Shown: positions 42,759 through 54,758 of the stretch, in pieces
How positions within the stretch are numbered: the first letter of the stretch is position 1
Layout: the number at the start of each line of letters is the position of its first letter
Source of the DNA: Caballeronia udeis
Lineage (GTDB): Bacteria; Pseudomonadota; Gammaproteobacteria; Burkholderiales; Burkholderiaceae
Direction: 5' to 3'
Length of the DNA stretch: 64,000 nt
Assembly (NCBI RefSeq): GCF_001544555.2
Contig: NZ_FCOK02000007.1
Coordinates: 62,001-126,000 of the forward strand
The notes under the pieces: generated by a model
The model's database searches: none
What the model was told of the DNA's origin: nothing
The model's input: only the letters and a program-made list of their open reading frames with translations
Made by a program: the position numbers and the translations under genes

Positions 42759-44651
42759 TCAAATCTCGATCTTCGTCCCTAGCTCGACCACCCGATTCGC
42801 GGGAATACTGAAGAAGTCAGTCGGCTTCGCAGCATTCTGATGCATCCACGCAAACACCCGTTCGCGCCACACCGACATACCCGGCAACTGCGTCGGCACG
42901 ACCGTTTCTCGTGCCATAAAAAATGACGTATCCATGATTTCAAACGTCATGTCGTGCGTACGGCCAATGTCGACCAACACCGCCTTCACGTCGGGCGTTT
43001 CATTAAAACCGTACTGCGCCTTCACGAGAAAGAGCCCGCCGCCCGCGTCCTTCACTTCCACGCGCGTGGCGTCGTCGACATACGGCACATCGCGCGTGAT
43101 GAAATTCAGGAAGATGGTCCGTTCATGCAGGACCTTGTTGTGCTTCAGGTTGTGCAACAAGCTGACAGGCACAAGCGTGTCGTTACCGGTCAGGTAGATT
43201 GCAGTACCCGACACCCGATGCGGCGGATGCGCGAGCAGTCCCTGCAGGAACGGCATCAACGGAATACCATCGGCGGCGGTCCGCTCCTTCACGATCATGC
43301 GGCCCTTGAACCACGTCATCAGCAGGAAAAACAGCACGCCGCCAATACCCAGCGGCAGCCAGCCGCCCTGCTCGATCTTCAGAAGGCTGGCGCCGAAGAA
43401 GCCGACATCGACGATAAAAAATACGCTGATGATCGCGCCCACCAGAAACTTGTTCCAGCCCCACAGCTTGGTCATCACGACCGACGCGAGAATGGTGGTG
43501 ACGAGCATGGTCGCGGTGACGGCAAGCCCGTAGGCGGCCGCGAGATTCTCGGAGCTTTTGAAGCCGATCACGATGCACAGGATGACGAACAACAGCATCC
43601 AGTTCACGACCGGAATATAGATCTGCCCGATCGCCAGATCCGACGTATGCAGGATCTTCATGCGTGGCACGTAGCCGAGCTGGATTGCCTGGCTCGTCAG
43701 CGAATACGCCCCTGAGATGACGGCCTGGGATGCGATCACTGTAGCTACCGTCGACAGGATCACCAGGGGCAAGAGAGCCCATTGCGGCGCCAGGAGAAAG
43801 AACGGACTTTCGGCGGCTTCCGGCGAGTGCATCAGCAACGCACCCTGGCCGAAATAATTGAGCACCAGCGACGGCATGACGAGGCCATACCACGCGTAGC
43901 GAATTGGCTTGGCGCCGAAGTGCCCCATATCGGCATACAGCGCTTCTGCGCCGGTCAGCACCAGCACAACCGACCCGAGCACGATATACGCCTGCAGCAC
44001 GTGGGCCGCCATGAACGAAAAGGCGTAATACGGATTCAACGCTATCAGCACGCGCGGCACTTGCACGATGTGATACACGCCAAGCACGGCCAGCGTCAGG
44101 AACCACAGCCCCATGATCGGGCCGAAGAGCTTGCCGACCACCGACGTACCACGACGCTGGATCCAGAACAGCATCACTAGGATGACAATGGTGATCGGGA
44201 TCACCCATTCGGCAAGCGCCGGAGAAACGATCTCCAGCCCTTCCACCGCCGAGATCACCGACATGGCCGGTGTAATTACGGCGTCGCCGTAGAACATGCA
44301 TGCGCCGAAAATGCCGAGCATCATCAGCACGCCGCTTGCGCGTCCCGACCCCTTCAACGTGCGTAACGCAAGTGTCATCAACGCGAGTACGCCGCCTTCA
44401 CCGTTGTTGTCGGCGCGCATCACGAAGAGCACGTATTTGATGGAAACCACGATCATGATCGCCCAGAACAACAGAGAGATGACTCCGAGGATGGAAGCGT
44501 CGGTCAGCTCAATACCGTGCGATTTGCTGAAGCCCTCTTTCATTGCGTACAGCGGGCTGGTGCCGATATCGCCGAACACTACGCCGATTGCGGCAAGCGC
44601 CAGGGCAGGTAGCGGCTGTTTGCGCTCGTGCGCGTGAGTCGTATTGTTCAT
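42759..44651 (-). CDS. kup: Low-affinity potassium transporter Kup
   Basis: A 630-residue KUP-family potassium uptake protein, proton-coupled. About 12 membrane segments fill residues 15-430, starting with the signature [23 protein letters not shown], and including [13 protein letters not shown] and [21 protein letters not shown] cytoplasmic tail of about 190 residues follows. The ATG at 44649-44651 is chosen because the conserved N-terminus follows it; the longer frame to 44693 is rejected. No kdp or trk gene is nearby. Confidence 0.95.
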   Translation of the reverse strand: MNNTTHAHERKQPLPALALAAIGVVFGDIGTSPLYAMKEGFSKSHGIELTDASILGVISLLFWAIMIVVSIKYVLFVMRADNNGEGGVLALMTLALRTLKGSGRASGVLMMLGIFGACMFYGDAVITPAMSVISAVEGLEIVSPALAEWVIPITIVILVMLFWIQRRGTSVVGKLFGPIMGLWFLTLAVLGVYHIVQVPRVLIALNPYYAFSFMAAHVLQAYIVLGSVVLVLTGAEALYADMGHFGAKPIRYAWYGLVMPSLVLNYFGQGALLMHSPEAAESPFFLLAPQWALLPLVILSTVATVIASQAVISGAYSLTSQAIQLGYVPRMKILHTSDLAIGQIYIPVVNWMLLFVILCIVIGFKSSENLAAAYGLAVTATMLVTTILASVVMTKLWGWNKFLVGAIISVFFIVDVGFFGASLLKIEQGGWLPLGIGGVLFFLLMTWFKGRMIVKERTAADGIPLMPFLQGLLAHPPHRVSGTAIYLTGNDTLVPVSLLHNLKHNKVLHERTIFLNFITRDVPYVDDATRVEVKDAGGGLFLVKAQYGFNETPDVKAVLVDIGRTHDMTFEIMDTSFFMARETVVPTQLPGMSVWRERVFAWMHQNAAKPTDFFSIPANRVVELGTKIEI

Positions 44652-44999
44652 AAACGCGGGAAGCCGTCCGAAGCGGAAAAAAACGAACGCCATTCTAACG
44701 TTGCGGGCGGCGCCCGACCGGCCTGTTGCGATACCGCGACGACCGGAGCGAAGCGGCAGTTTAGCATTGCGGTAAGGCCCCGAAGGTGCAGGGGCGACGC
44801 TTTCCGGCGCTCACCCGGCAATGGGCAAAAAAATACCGTTCGATTGCACCGGATAGGCAAATCGAACGGTATTTTGTTTCAGTTTCGTTGTGCTACGTGA
44901 GCGCTAAATGAACGTTACGTGAACGCTGTGTGACCCGCGGGATGACCCGCTGTGTGACCATTTGCCGCCTGCACGGCTTGAACACGCCCGGGACTTGAA
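44652..44999. other. Non-coding stretch between kup and the phosphoribosyltransferase gene
   Basis: These 348 bp contain no supportable gene. They hold the kup promoter region and a strong hairpin at 44830-44875 that ends the upstream transcript. Confidence 0.6.
44830..44875 (-). terminator. Terminator after the phosphoribosyltransferase gene
   Basis: A 16-bp perfect stem (AAAATACCGTTCGATT with AATCGAACGGTATTTT) encloses a 14-nt loop, with A and T runs outside. It lies 124 bp downstream of the minus-strand gene. The stem is long for a simple terminator. Confidence 0.7.
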
Positions 45000-45560
45000 T
45001 CAGCCTCGCTCGTCCTGGACACCGCGCTTGATCCACGCACCGAGGTTATGCGGGCGGACCGTGTCCCACTCTTCGAATGGTTGATGAATCCACGGATTCG
45101 TTTCGAGAAACTGCACATAATAATCAGGCTTCACTTTGGAACAGCCCTTGTACCAAAGCACGGCGGAGCGCACAGCCGTGACCGCCGGATAGCGGTCTTT
45201 CAGATGCTGCTGCACACGCGAAAGCGTCACGCCGGAGTCAACCAGGTCATCTACAAGCAGCACGTTGCCGGACAGCTCGCCGCGCGTCATGGTGATGTAT
45301 TGCCCGATATCGAGCGCGCCCTGCTCCGTGCCGGCCGCCTCACGGTATGAGCTCGTTGCCAGGATGGCGAGCGGCAGGTCATAGATGCGGGAAAGCTGGT
45401 CACCGACCCGCAGGCCGCCACGTGCGAGGCACAGGATATTGTCGAACTTCCAGCCCGAGTCATGCACGCCGAGCGCGAGCAGTTCGATCAGCCGGTGATA
45501 TTCATCCCAGCCGACCCACAGATTCCGGTCGTCGTTGCGCGGATCTTTCATCGCGATCAT
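45000..45560 (-). CDS. Phosphoribosyltransferase domain protein (hypoxanthine/xanthine-type)
   Basis: A 186-residue type I phosphoribosyltransferase. The PRPP-binding loop is NVLLVDDLVDSGVTLSRV; a substrate-loop region LCLARGGLRVGDQLS precedes it, and the C-terminus has YYVQFLETNPWIHQPFEEWD. The fold suits the Gpt/Hpt group that salvages purine bases. It lies downstream of purA, which fits purine metabolism. The start at 45558-45560 has AAGAG 9 nt upstream; a nearby ATG at 45549-45551 is an alternative. Which base it uses cannot be told from the sequence. Confidence 0.85.
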   Translation of the reverse strand: MIAMKDPRNDDRNLWVGWDEYHRLIELLALGVHDSGWKFDNILCLARGGLRVGDQLSRIYDLPLAILATSSYREAAGTEQGALDIGQYITMTRGELSGNVLLVDDLVDSGVTLSRVQQHLKDRYPAVTAVRSAVLWYKGCSKVKPDYYVQFLETNPWIHQPFEEWDTVRPHNLGAWIKRGVQDERG

Positions 45561-45612
45561 GGTGAAACTCTTTTCAATATGTACAGCTATGTACGTCTGT
45601 TGAATATGCAAA

Positions 45613-45638
45613 AGTGGCCGCTGATTCGCGGCCACTTC
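45613..45638. terminator. Hairpin between purA and the phosphoribosyltransferase gene
   Basis: AAGTGGCCGC pairs with GCGGCCACTT around a 6-nt loop, just downstream of the purA stop on the minus strand. The U-tract is weak, so it may attenuate rather than fully stop transcription into the next gene. Confidence 0.6.
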
Positions 45639-45663
45639 GGTCGTTGCTACACGTCCAGGCTAC

Positions 45664-47040
<1,377 letters not shown>

Positions 47041-47184
47041 TTACCTATGTTCGCGGAAGGTTCCGAGTTTTTCCCGGTATTTGCGAACGCGTATTGATTT
47101 TGAATCAATCGGATCCGGCAAAAGTTTTGTCTGCGGTTTGCCGCTGTGTGCCCCTAAAAGGCGCTCCGGTAAACCGCAAAACCG

Positions 47185-48336
47185 CTAGGAACGGGCCTCT
47201 ACAACCCACTTTCCGTCGCGCTCGACCAGCACGCGGTCGAACGCGAACTCGTCGAGATCATGGTCGTGCCCCGGCAACGCCTGGATCACCACTTCGCCCG
47301 CATCGCGCAATTGCGCAACCGCCGCGAGCAGCGGTTCGTCATGCTTCCATGGCGCGAGGACCGCGCTGCCGCGGGCATCGATGGGAGAAATACGGGCGAC
47401 TTCGCGCAGATCCAGCGAAAAACCCGTCGCCGGGCGCGCACGGCCGTAGGCCTGGCCAACGTCGTCGTAACGGCCGCCACGCGCCACCGCGTTCGGGACG
47501 CCGTCAACGTACGCCGAGAACATCACACCGCTGTGGTACGCGTAACCTCGGAGATCGGCGAGATCAATCATCAGTTCCGCACCATTCGCCTGGGCCGCGA
47601 GGAACGCGAGGTCGTCCAGTGCGCGGCCGATCACCGGAAGATTCGGCAGCCGGGCCCGCGCTTCGTCGAGCACGGAAGCGTCGCCATACAGCGACGGCAA
47701 CGCGCGCAACGCGTCCCGGGTCACATCGCCGAGCTTGGCCGTGAGTTCGTTCAGGCGTGGCACGTCCTTCGCCCCGAGCGCGTCGAACAGCGCTTCACCG
47801 AGCGCGGCCGCAGCCGGTTCCAGGTCCAGCAATGCCGACAAAACACCCGCGTGACACAGGTCGAGGCGCACTTTATCGAGACCGCTCAGGCGCAGCGAAT
47901 CCAGCATCAGTTGCTGGATCTCGAGATCCGCTTCCAGTCCGGCATGCCCGTAAATTTCCGCGCCGATCTGGATCTGCTCGCGCGTAGCGTGCAAACCGCG
48001 CGGACGGGTATGCAACACGTTGCCCGCGTAGCAAAGGCGCGTCACGCCCTGCCGATTCAGCAGATGCGCGTCGATACGAGAAACCTGCGGCGTAATGTCC
48101 GCGCGCAGGCCGAGCGTGCGGCCGGACAGTTGGTCGACGAGCTTGAAGGTGCGCAGGTTCAGGTCGCTGCCGCCGCTGGTGAGCAGCGACTCGAGATACT
48201 CGAGCATGGGCGGCATCACGAGTTCGTAGCCATACGAACGAAAGCGGTCGAGCAGCCGACGGCGCAATTCTTCAATCTTGCGAGCCTCGGACGGCAAGAC
48301 GTCGGCGATATTCTCGGGAAGTAACCAGGTGGACAT
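47185..48336 (-). CDS. hisZ: ATP phosphoribosyltransferase regulatory subunit HisZ
   Basis: A 383-residue catalytically inactive histidyl-tRNA synthetase paralogue that partners the short HisG in the first step of histidine synthesis. It opens [48 protein letters not shown] and has the class II core with [26 protein letters not shown], but lacks the C-terminal anticodon domain. An AGGAAA site precedes the start. It keeps its common position beside purA, apart from the other his genes. Confidence 0.94.
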   Translation of the reverse strand: MSTWLLPENIADVLPSEARKIEELRRRLLDRFRSYGYELVMPPMLEYLESLLTSGGSDLNLRTFKLVDQLSGRTLGLRADITPQVSRIDAHLLNRQGVTRLCYAGNVLHTRPRGLHATREQIQIGAEIYGHAGLEADLEIQQLMLDSLRLSGLDKVRLDLCHAGVLSALLDLEPAAAALGEALFDALGAKDVPRLNELTAKLGDVTRDALRALPSLYGDASVLDEARARLPNLPVIGRALDDLAFLAAQANGAELMIDLADLRGYAYHSGVMFSAYVDGVPNAVARGGRYDDVGQAYGRARPATGFSLDLREVARISPIDARGSAVLAPWKHDEPLLAAVAQLRDAGEVVIQALPGHDHDLDEFAFDRVLVERDGKWVVEARS

Positions 48337-48498
48337 CAGTGCGTTTCCTACGGAGCGTTTGAGCGCGGCGGTGATAATTGCCGCGGGTCAGCATAAGCTT
48401 TGAATCCATGGGCGACCAGGTGCTGCGGGTCAACCCGCATTGAATTTACCGGCCGCGAATCATAGTGCAACAAACGTGTTGCAAGAGTCGTGTTGCGA

Positions 48499-48539
48499 GC
48501 ATCACGTCGCAGGCATCACGTCGCAGGCATCACGTCGCG
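48499..48539. repeat. Three 14-bp tandem repeats at the end of the DUF2065 gene
   Basis: The unit GCATCACGTCGCAG is present twice exactly (48499-48512, 48513-48526) and a third time with a changed end (48527-48539). The DUF2065 stop codon lies inside the third copy. Confidence 0.85.
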
Positions 48540-48721
48540 ATAATCAGCAGGATCACGCCGAGCACCATGGCGATCAGGCCACCAATACGAATCTGGTGCG
48601 GCGGCCGCTGTGCGATCCGGCGGAACGTGTCGCGCCAGGAGTTAGGGAAGACGAACGGAAACATCCCCTCAATAATCAGCATCAACGCAATCGCGAGCAG
48701 TAACGATGCAGCCATATCCAT
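48530..48721 (-). CDS. DUF2065 (YjeT-like) small membrane protein
   Basis: A 63-residue protein with two membrane segments (LLLAIALMLIIEGMFPFVF and IGGLIAMVLGVILLIIAT) and the conserved NSWRDTFRRIAQRPPHQIRIGG loop between them. DUF2065/YjeT genes commonly follow hflKC, as here (41 bp after hflC). Its role is unknown; the context suggests the FtsH-HflKC membrane-protease system or nearby membrane functions. Confidence 0.87.
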   Translation of the reverse strand: MDMAASLLLAIALMLIIEGMFPFVFPNSWRDTFRRIAQRPPHQIRIGGLIAMVLGVILLIIAT

Positions 48722-48762
48722 TCGATTGAAGGCGTCGCGGCTCGCGCCGCGACGCTTGGGAC

Positions 48763-49677
48763 TCAGCGCTTATGCGCGAGCGCCGGGGTGGTGGCATCGG
48801 TTCCGCTCGGCGCAGCACCATTCGGGCTGCGCATGAAGCGGAAGAAATCGCTGCTCGGATCGACAACCATCACGTCACCAGCATTGAAGGTCTTTTTATA
48901 CGCTTCGAGGCTTTGATAGAACTGGTAGAACTGCGGATCGACGCCGTATGCATCGGCAGCAATGGACGCAGCCCGGCCGTCGCCCTCACCCTTGATGGTC
49001 TGCGCTTCCTTGTAGGCATCGGCGAGAATGGCTTCCTGCTGGCGCTCCGCGCTCGCCTTCAGCGCATCGGCATCAGCCGTTCCCTTCGCGCGTTCCTGGG
49101 CCGCCGCTTGCTGGCGCGCCGCGATCATGCGTTTGTAGACCGAGTCGGCCACCGCCGGCGGAAAGTCGATGCGCGTCAGTTGCAAATCGACAAGCTCCAC
49201 GCCGAACGCCGCTGCCGGCTGTTCGATTTCCTTCTGCGCTTCGCTCGCAATAGCCTGCTGCTCACCCAGCACGTCCGTCAGCGAACGCTTCGTGAACGAC
49301 GACGTCAACGCTGTGCGCGTGAGCGCGGCGAGCCGCTCCTGAGCCGTCTGCGTGTTCTTCTCGTTGCTTTCGAACAGCTTCAGCGGATCGGCCACCCGAT
49401 ACTTGATGACCGTATTCACGATCACCTCGTTCTTGTCCGACGTATTGAAGCGGTCCGAGCCTGCTTCGTCGAGCGTGAGCGTACGCGTGTCGATCAGCGT
49501 CAGTGTCTGGAACGGCGGCGGCAGCTTGAAATGGAGGCCGGGCGTGACCAGCGTGGGCGTACCGCCGCCATGCGCGGAGACCACGCCGGCGTGACGTTCG
49601 TCGACCACGAACATCATGGACGAGCCGATGAACAGCACGGCGACCACAGCAACTACGAGCGCAATAATTCGATTCAT
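48763..49677 (-). CDS. hflC: Protease modulator HflC
   Basis: A 304-residue SPFH/band-7 protein that with HflK forms the periplasm-facing cage around FtsH. One N-terminal membrane segment (IIALVVAVVAVLFIGSSMMFVV) is followed by the band-7 domain with DERHAGVV and LPPPFQTLTLIDTRTLTLD, and a coiled coil with AARQQAAAQERAKGTADADALKASAERQQEAI. The ATG at 49675-49677 has GAGGAG upstream. It lies 11 bp after hflK. Confidence 0.95.
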   Translation of the reverse strand: MNRIIALVVAVVAVLFIGSSMMFVVDERHAGVVSAHGGGTPTLVTPGLHFKLPPPFQTLTLIDTRTLTLDEAGSDRFNTSDKNEVIVNTVIKYRVADPLKLFESNEKNTQTAQERLAALTRTALTSSFTKRSLTDVLGEQQAIASEAQKEIEQPAAAFGVELVDLQLTRIDFPPAVADSVYKRMIAARQQAAAQERAKGTADADALKASAERQQEAILADAYKEAQTIKGEGDGRAASIAADAYGVDPQFYQFYQSLEAYKKTFNAGDVMVVDPSSDFFRFMRSPNGAAPSGTDATTPALAHKR

Positions 49678-49688
49678 GTTCGCGCTCC

Positions 49689-51209
49689 TCATTGCGTGTC
49701 GTCTTCGCGCGAACGCGAACGGAACGCATCGCGCGAGCGCAATGGGTCATCCGACGACTGCGAGGCTGCGCCCGACGCGGCAGCGGATGCTGCTGCGCTG
49801 GCGGAAGTGGCGGACTGGGCAGTCACGGCCGAAGCCGCCGACGCGCTTTCGGCGCGTGCATCCTGCGTGATGGAGCCACCGACAGAGCCACCGGCAGTCC
49901 CGCCAATCACGCCGGCAGGCGCGGCGCCGACCGGTTGATTCGCACCCGAAGGCGCCGTCCCCGCTGCGGCACCCGACGCGCCCGGAGGCACTGTCCCTGC
50001 AGCGGCTGCGTTCGCGTTCTGGCGGTTTGCGTCGACGAGCTTGTCGAGCGGCAAATACACCACGTTGTTCGAACTCTTGCTGTCGACGAACACCTTCGTC
50101 GCACGCGAATAGATCTGCTGCATTGTGTCCAGATACATGCGTTGACGAATCACTGCCGGCGCCTTCGAATATTCTGCGTAGACCTGCTTGAAGCGCTCGG
50201 CATTGCCTTGCGCCTGCGAAACGACCCGGTTGCTATAGCCCTTCGCTTCATCGATCATGCGCGCGGCGTCAGTCTTCGCGCGCGGCAACAGCTGATCGGC
50301 ATAGGCTTTCGCAGTGTCGACCGCGCGCTCGTTGTCCTGGCGCACCTTCGCGGCATCTTCAAACGCCGGCTGAACCTGCGCCGGCACCTGCACGCTCTGG
50401 ATAGTCACGCCCGTGACCTGCAAACCGGTCTTGTACAAATCGAGCGATGCCTGGATGGTGTCGACGAGCTTCGCGCGCAATGCTTCGCGGTCCTTGAAAA
50501 GCAGGTCGTCGGTACTGTGTGTACCGGCAATCTCGCGAATGGCAGCCTGCGCCGATTCCGTCACGTTCTGATCGGGATCGACATTGCGGAAGAGGTAGTC
50601 GGTCGCCGACTTGATCTGGTACTGCACGGCAAAGCGCACGTCGACGATATCCGCGTCGTGCGTGAGCAGCGACGCGTCACGCACATTAGCCTGGGTCACA
50701 CTGTTGTTGCGGCCGACTTCGACCGAACGGATCTGCGACGTATTGACGATCTCATGGGACTCGAACGGATACGGAAGACGCCAGTGGATGCCCGCGTCGG
50801 CCGTCTCTTCATACTTTCCGAAGCGCGACACAACGCCCACATTGCCGTCCTGTACGACGAATACGCCGCTGCCCAGATAGATCGCGATCAATACGCCGAC
50901 AACAATGCCCATGCCGATCCTGGCGCCGCGGCCGTTGTCCGTGCGCGGACCGCCGCCTGCGGGTTTCTTGCCGAACAAGCCCGCAAGCTTCTTGTTGAAG
51001 TCGCGCCACATTTCGTCGAGATCCGGCGGGCCTTCACCATCCTTGTCCTTCGATGGGCGCTTTTGTTCCTGCGGACGCTTTTGCTCCTGGCTTTTGCCGT
51101 CGCCATTGCCGTCGCCCCGCCCCCAGCGCGGATCGTTGATCGAAAAGACGGCATGCGAAAGCTGCCGGTTACTCCGCTCGTTGTAGTCGTTCACTCGGTG
51201 ATTCACCAT
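49689..51209 (-). CDS. hflK: Protease modulator HflK
   Basis: A 506-residue SPFH protein, partner of HflC. The cytoplasmic N-terminus (about residues 20-90) is Lys/Asp/Gly-rich with two copies of QEQKRP, followed by a membrane segment (IGMGIVVGVLIAIYLGSGVFVV, about 98-119), the band-7 domain and a coiled coil. The C-terminal 110 residues are an Ala/Ser/Gly-rich low-complexity tail, longer than in enterobacterial HflK. It is 32 bp downstream of hflX in the classic hfq-hflX-hflK-hflC operon. Confidence 0.95.
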   Translation of the reverse strand: MVNHRVNDYNERSNRQLSHAVFSINDPRWGRGDGNGDGKSQEQKRPQEQKRPSKDKDGEGPPDLDEMWRDFNKKLAGLFGKKPAGGGPRTDNGRGARIGMGIVVGVLIAIYLGSGVFVVQDGNVGVVSRFGKYEETADAGIHWRLPYPFESHEIVNTSQIRSVEVGRNNSVTQANVRDASLLTHDADIVDVRFAVQYQIKSATDYLFRNVDPDQNVTESAQAAIREIAGTHSTDDLLFKDREALRAKLVDTIQASLDLYKTGLQVTGVTIQSVQVPAQVQPAFEDAAKVRQDNERAVDTAKAYADQLLPRAKTDAARMIDEAKGYSNRVVSQAQGNAERFKQVYAEYSKAPAVIRQRMYLDTMQQIYSRATKVFVDSKSSNNVVYLPLDKLVDANRQNANAAAAGTVPPGASGAAAGTAPSGANQPVGAAPAGVIGGTAGGSVGGSITQDARAESASAASAVTAQSATSASAAASAAASGAASQSSDDPLRSRDAFRSRSREDDTQ

Positions 51210-51241
51210 TAGACAGCCGGGTCAATGCAAATCGGAACAGA

Positions 51242-52522
51242 TCAGTGCCCGTGCTCGGGGACCTTGCGGTCGTCACTTTCCTCGGCTGACCGGTGATCTT
51301 CCGGTAGCGTGGTTCCGTCGTCGGATGTGCTATCCATGGACTCCGGCACGATTGTGCCGTCCGGAAGTTCCGTGTACTCGTTGTTATCTTTGGGTTCGGA
51401 AGCCGCAAATTCGGCGATGGCCGCGCGCAGCGCGTCAAGTCCCTGACCGGTTCGCGCGCTTAAAAAGACGCGCAAAATATTACCATACTCATCCCTTTCA
51501 ACCGCGTCCCCACGGGCCGCCAACTCAGGCACCGCGTCGATCTTGTTGAAAACGAGAATCTGCGGAATGCCGTCGGCGCCAATACTGCTCAGCACCTTGT
51601 TCACCTCGTCGATCTGGTCGAGCCGCACCATGCTCGATGCATCCACCACGTGCAACAGCAAGTCAGCCTGAACGGTTTCTTCAAGCGTCGCACGAAAAGC
51701 CGCGACCAATTGGTGAGGCAGGTCGCGAATGAACCCGACCGTATCCGACACCACGGCCTGACCCGCTTCCTCGCTGAGATAAACCCGGCGGGAGGTGGTA
51801 TCGAGCGTGGCGAACAACTGGTCTGCCGCGTACGCCTGCGCCTTCGTCAACGCATTGAACAACGTCGACTTGCCCGCGTTCGTATAACCGACGAGCGACA
51901 CCGACGTAGTCCGGTTGCGCTCGCGCTGCCGGCGCTGCGTGCCATGCTGGCGCCGCAACTTCATCAAGCGCGCCTTCAGCGCCTTGATTCGCTCGCCGAT
52001 CAACCGGCGGTCAGTTTCAAGCTGCGTTTCACCCGGGCCGCGCAAGCCAATACCGCCCTTCTGCCGTTCAAGGTGAGTCCATGCGCGAATCAAGCGCGTG
52101 GAGAGGTATTGGAGCTGTGCGAGCTCGACCTGCAGCTTCCCTTCATGACTGCGGGCACGCTGCGCGAAAATGTCGAGGATAAGGCTGGTCCGGTCGATCA
52201 CACGCCGGTCGAGCACCGTTTCCAGATTGCGCTGCTGCGCGGGCGCGAGGGCGTGATTAAAAATGACAAGTTCCACGTCGTTGGCTTCGCACGCGAGGCG
52301 CAGCTCTTCGACTTTGCCGCTGCCGACGAACATCTTGGCATCGGGGCTGGAACGGCGACCGGTCAGGGTGACGGCGGGATGGGCACCCGCACTTTGTGCG
52401 AGCAGACTGAGTTCTTCGAGACTGGCATCGAAATCGATTTTTCCGAAGTCGACACCGACAAGCGCTGCGTTGATCAAATTAATGTTTTCATTTTGAAGCG
52501 ACCGGTGAATTAGCATGTTCAT
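51242..52522 (-). CDS. hflX: Ribosome-associated GTPase HflX
   Basis: A 426-residue GTPase that binds and splits ribosomes, notably under stress. The N-terminal HflX domain (to about 190, GRRSSPDAKMFVGSGKVEEL) is followed by the G domain with G1 GYTNAGKST, G3 DTVGFI and G4 NKIDAV. The last 60 residues are an acidic, Thr/Ser-rich extension. It follows hfq by 29 bp. Confidence 0.95.
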   Translation of the reverse strand: MNMLIHRSLQNENINLINAALVGVDFGKIDFDASLEELSLLAQSAGAHPAVTLTGRRSSPDAKMFVGSGKVEELRLACEANDVELVIFNHALAPAQQRNLETVLDRRVIDRTSLILDIFAQRARSHEGKLQVELAQLQYLSTRLIRAWTHLERQKGGIGLRGPGETQLETDRRLIGERIKALKARLMKLRRQHGTQRRQRERNRTTSVSLVGYTNAGKSTLFNALTKAQAYAADQLFATLDTTSRRVYLSEEAGQAVVSDTVGFIRDLPHQLVAAFRATLEETVQADLLLHVVDASSMVRLDQIDEVNKVLSSIGADGIPQILVFNKIDAVPELAARGDAVERDEYGNILRVFLSARTGQGLDALRAAIAEFAASEPKDNNEYTELPDGTIVPESMDSTSDDGTTLPEDHRSAEESDDRKVPEHGH

Positions 52523-52551
52523 TCATGCGCTTACACCGGACGCAACGAGGT

Positions 52552-52788
52552 TTAGGGCGTCTCTGCATCCGGGTGGAAATTCACCGGACGCGCCGGCACG
52601 ACCGTCGAAATGGCGTGCTTATAGACCATCTGGGTAACCGTATTCCGGAGCAACACGACGTACTGGTCGAATGATTCAATATTGCCTTGCAGCTTGATAC
52701 CGTTGACCAGGTAGATCGACACTGGCACATGCTCTTTTCGCAGTGCGTTCAAAAACGGGTCTTGTAACAATTGCCCTTTGTTGCTCAT
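52552..52788 (-). CDS. hfq: RNA chaperone Hfq
   Basis: A 78-residue Sm-like protein that forms a hexamer binding small RNAs and mRNAs. The N-terminal [19 protein letters not shown] and [20 protein letters not shown] form Sm motif 1, and YKHAISTV is the Sm2 signature. The ATG at 52786-52788 has GGAG upstream; the open frame reaches 52854 without conserved sequence. It heads the hfq-hflX-hflK-hflC operon. Confidence 0.97.
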
Positions 52789-52939
52789 AGCAAACTCCGT
52801 ATTATTTTTGCAGGTTGACGTGATTGCGACGAAGAAAAAGAGATCCGCCGTCAATCGCTACACTATAGCCGATTTTCATTTTCGCACCAGCGCGCCACGA
52901 CCGCCTGAAACCCGGCGAAACGCTTGGTGCACGCGGGGT

Positions 52940-54277
52940 TCAGCCTTTGTCCGCGTAAGGGTTCGCGCTTGAACGGAACTCTATGCGCAATGGAGTCCCT
53001 ACCAGCCCGAAAGTTTCCCTGAAGCGCCCTTCGAGGTAACGTTTATAGGTGTCGGTGATCGCATCGAGGGCATTTCCGTGCACGACGATGATCGGCGGAT
53101 TCTGTCCGCCCTGGTGCGCATAACGCAGCTTCGGACGAATCGGTCCGCGACGCCGCGGCTGCTGAAATTCAACCGCGTCAATCAGCGCGCGCGTAAGCTT
53201 TGGCGTGGGCAACTTGGCCATGGCGGCGGCGTAGGCGTCATCCACTGACTTCATCAACTGGCTGATGCCCGTCTTTTCCAGCGCCGACACGTAATGGAAT
53301 TTAGCAAAGTCCAGAAACTTGAGCTTGCGTGTCAGATCGGCCTTGGTGCGCTCGCGCACATGCGAGTCCAGTCCATCCCATTTATTGACCCCTACCACCA
53401 GCGCCCGTCCCTGCTCGACCACGAAGCCCGCGATATGCGCGTCCTGGTCCGAGATGTCCTGCTGCGCATCGAGCAGCAGGATCACCACGTTAGCGTCGGA
53501 AATAGACTGTAACGTCTTCACCACCGAAAACTTCTCCACGGCCTCGAACACCTTGCCGCGGCGGCGCAATCCCGCCGTATCGATCAATGTGTATTTGCGG
53601 CCGCTTCGCTCGAAATCAATATAGATGGAATCGCGCGTGGTACCCGGCATATCGAACGCGATCACGCGCTCCTCGCCGACCAACGCATTGATCAGCGTCG
53701 ACTTGCCCACATTCGGACGTCCCACGATGGCGATTTTCACGCCACGCGCCGCCTTTTCCTCCGGGTCCTCTTCCGGCTGGCCGGCATACGCTATCTCGAG
53801 CGCGTCACCGATCATTTCCGTCACGCCGTCGCCGTGCGCCGCGGAAATGGCGCGCGGGTCGCCCAAGCCTAGTTCGTAGAAATCGGCAGCCACCGCGCTG
53901 TACTTCATGCCCTCGGCCTTGTTGACCACGAGGAACAGCGGCCGGCCCGTCTTGCGCAGGTAGTCCGCGATCGCCTTGTCCTGCGGCGCAAGTCCATTTC
54001 GACCGTCCGTGATGAAGACGACCACGTCGGCCTCTTCCACCGCCTGGCGGGTCTGGCGAGCCATTTCGTGCAGGATGCCGTCTTTCGCGACCGGCTCGAA
54101 ACCACCGGTGTCGACCACCAGGTAGGGACGATCGCCGACCCGGCCTTCGCCATAGTGACGGTCCCGGGTAAGGCCGGGCAAGTCGGCGACGAGTGCGTCG
54201 CGCGAGCGCGTCAGGCGGTTGAAAAGCGTCGATTTCCCCACATTGGGGCGCCCCACGAGGGCAATTACGGGTTTCAT
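52940..54277 (-). CDS. der: Ribosome biogenesis GTPase Der (EngA)
   Basis: A 445-residue double GTPase required for 50S assembly. Two G domains each begin GRPNVGKST (about residues 8 and 185), with DTGGFEP and DTAGLRRRG as G3 and NKAEG and NKWDG as G4; a KH-like domain ends the protein. The ATG at 54275-54277 places the first P-loop at the usual distance. It keeps the bamB-der neighbourhood. Confidence 0.97.
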   Translation of the reverse strand: MKPVIALVGRPNVGKSTLFNRLTRSRDALVADLPGLTRDRHYGEGRVGDRPYLVVDTGGFEPVAKDGILHEMARQTRQAVEEADVVVFITDGRNGLAPQDKAIADYLRKTGRPLFLVVNKAEGMKYSAVAADFYELGLGDPRAISAAHGDGVTEMIGDALEIAYAGQPEEDPEEKAARGVKIAIVGRPNVGKSTLINALVGEERVIAFDMPGTTRDSIYIDFERSGRKYTLIDTAGLRRRGKVFEAVEKFSVVKTLQSISDANVVILLLDAQQDISDQDAHIAGFVVEQGRALVVGVNKWDGLDSHVRERTKADLTRKLKFLDFAKFHYVSALEKTGISQLMKSVDDAYAAAMAKLPTPKLTRALIDAVEFQQPRRRGPIRPKLRYAHQGGQNPPIIVVHGNALDAITDTYKRYLEGRFRETFGLVGTPLRIEFRSSANPYADKG

Positions 54278-54758
54278 CAGATGGTGTTCACAGTTGAACG
54301 CAAGGCGGATGAATCCGGCCCGGCGCGCGCCGGATAAAAGTCCGGAAACGGCGAGCCGCGAGTGTGCGTGGCCCGGCGATGTGTCGAAAATTAGCACGGT
54401 TCCAGCGGAGCGACCGCGGCGTGCAGCGATGTTCCACGTTCATGGCGTTTGAAGCGCAGCGCTCCGGCAAACGACATGATCGCGAGCAACGTCACCCGAA
54501 GGTGTGGACCCGCTTGCACAATCCTGCTGCCGGAATCCCGATGCCTGGTGTTGCCTGTTGTTACTTGTACCGTTGCCTGACCTGCTTATATGCTGCTTGT
54601 GCGCTTATTTGCCGCACGATGATCCTTCACGCGCGGCCTTGATGAATCGATTCTATTCGCACGGCGCGGACTCAAAAAACAAAAAAGCCCGAAAAAACAC
54701 GAACGGCCGGCAAAACCGGCATGCTCGTCAGAACGTTAGATCAACTCAAACCTTCACA
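54278..54758. other. Non-coding stretch between bamB and der
   Basis: No gene is supportable in these 481 bp; open frames on both strands are short and motif-free. It should hold the der promoter. A hairpin with a long A/T-rich flank at 54680-54720 probably ends the bamB transcript. Confidence 0.6.
54680..54720 (-). terminator. Probable terminator after bamB
   Basis: On the minus strand GCCGG pairs with CCGGC around a short loop, followed after 8 nt by TTTTTT and further T runs. The stem is short and not adjacent to the U-tract, so termination is plausible but not certain. Confidence 0.4.

Noticed and set aside
48772-49938. Plus-strand open frame of 388 codons opposite hflC
   Set aside because: Antisense shadow of hflC, a strong family match on the other strand.
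49692-51212. Plus-strand open frame of 506 codons opposite hflK
   Set aside because: It mirrors the hflK gene almost base for base in extent; the product is Arg-rich and has no recognisable domain.
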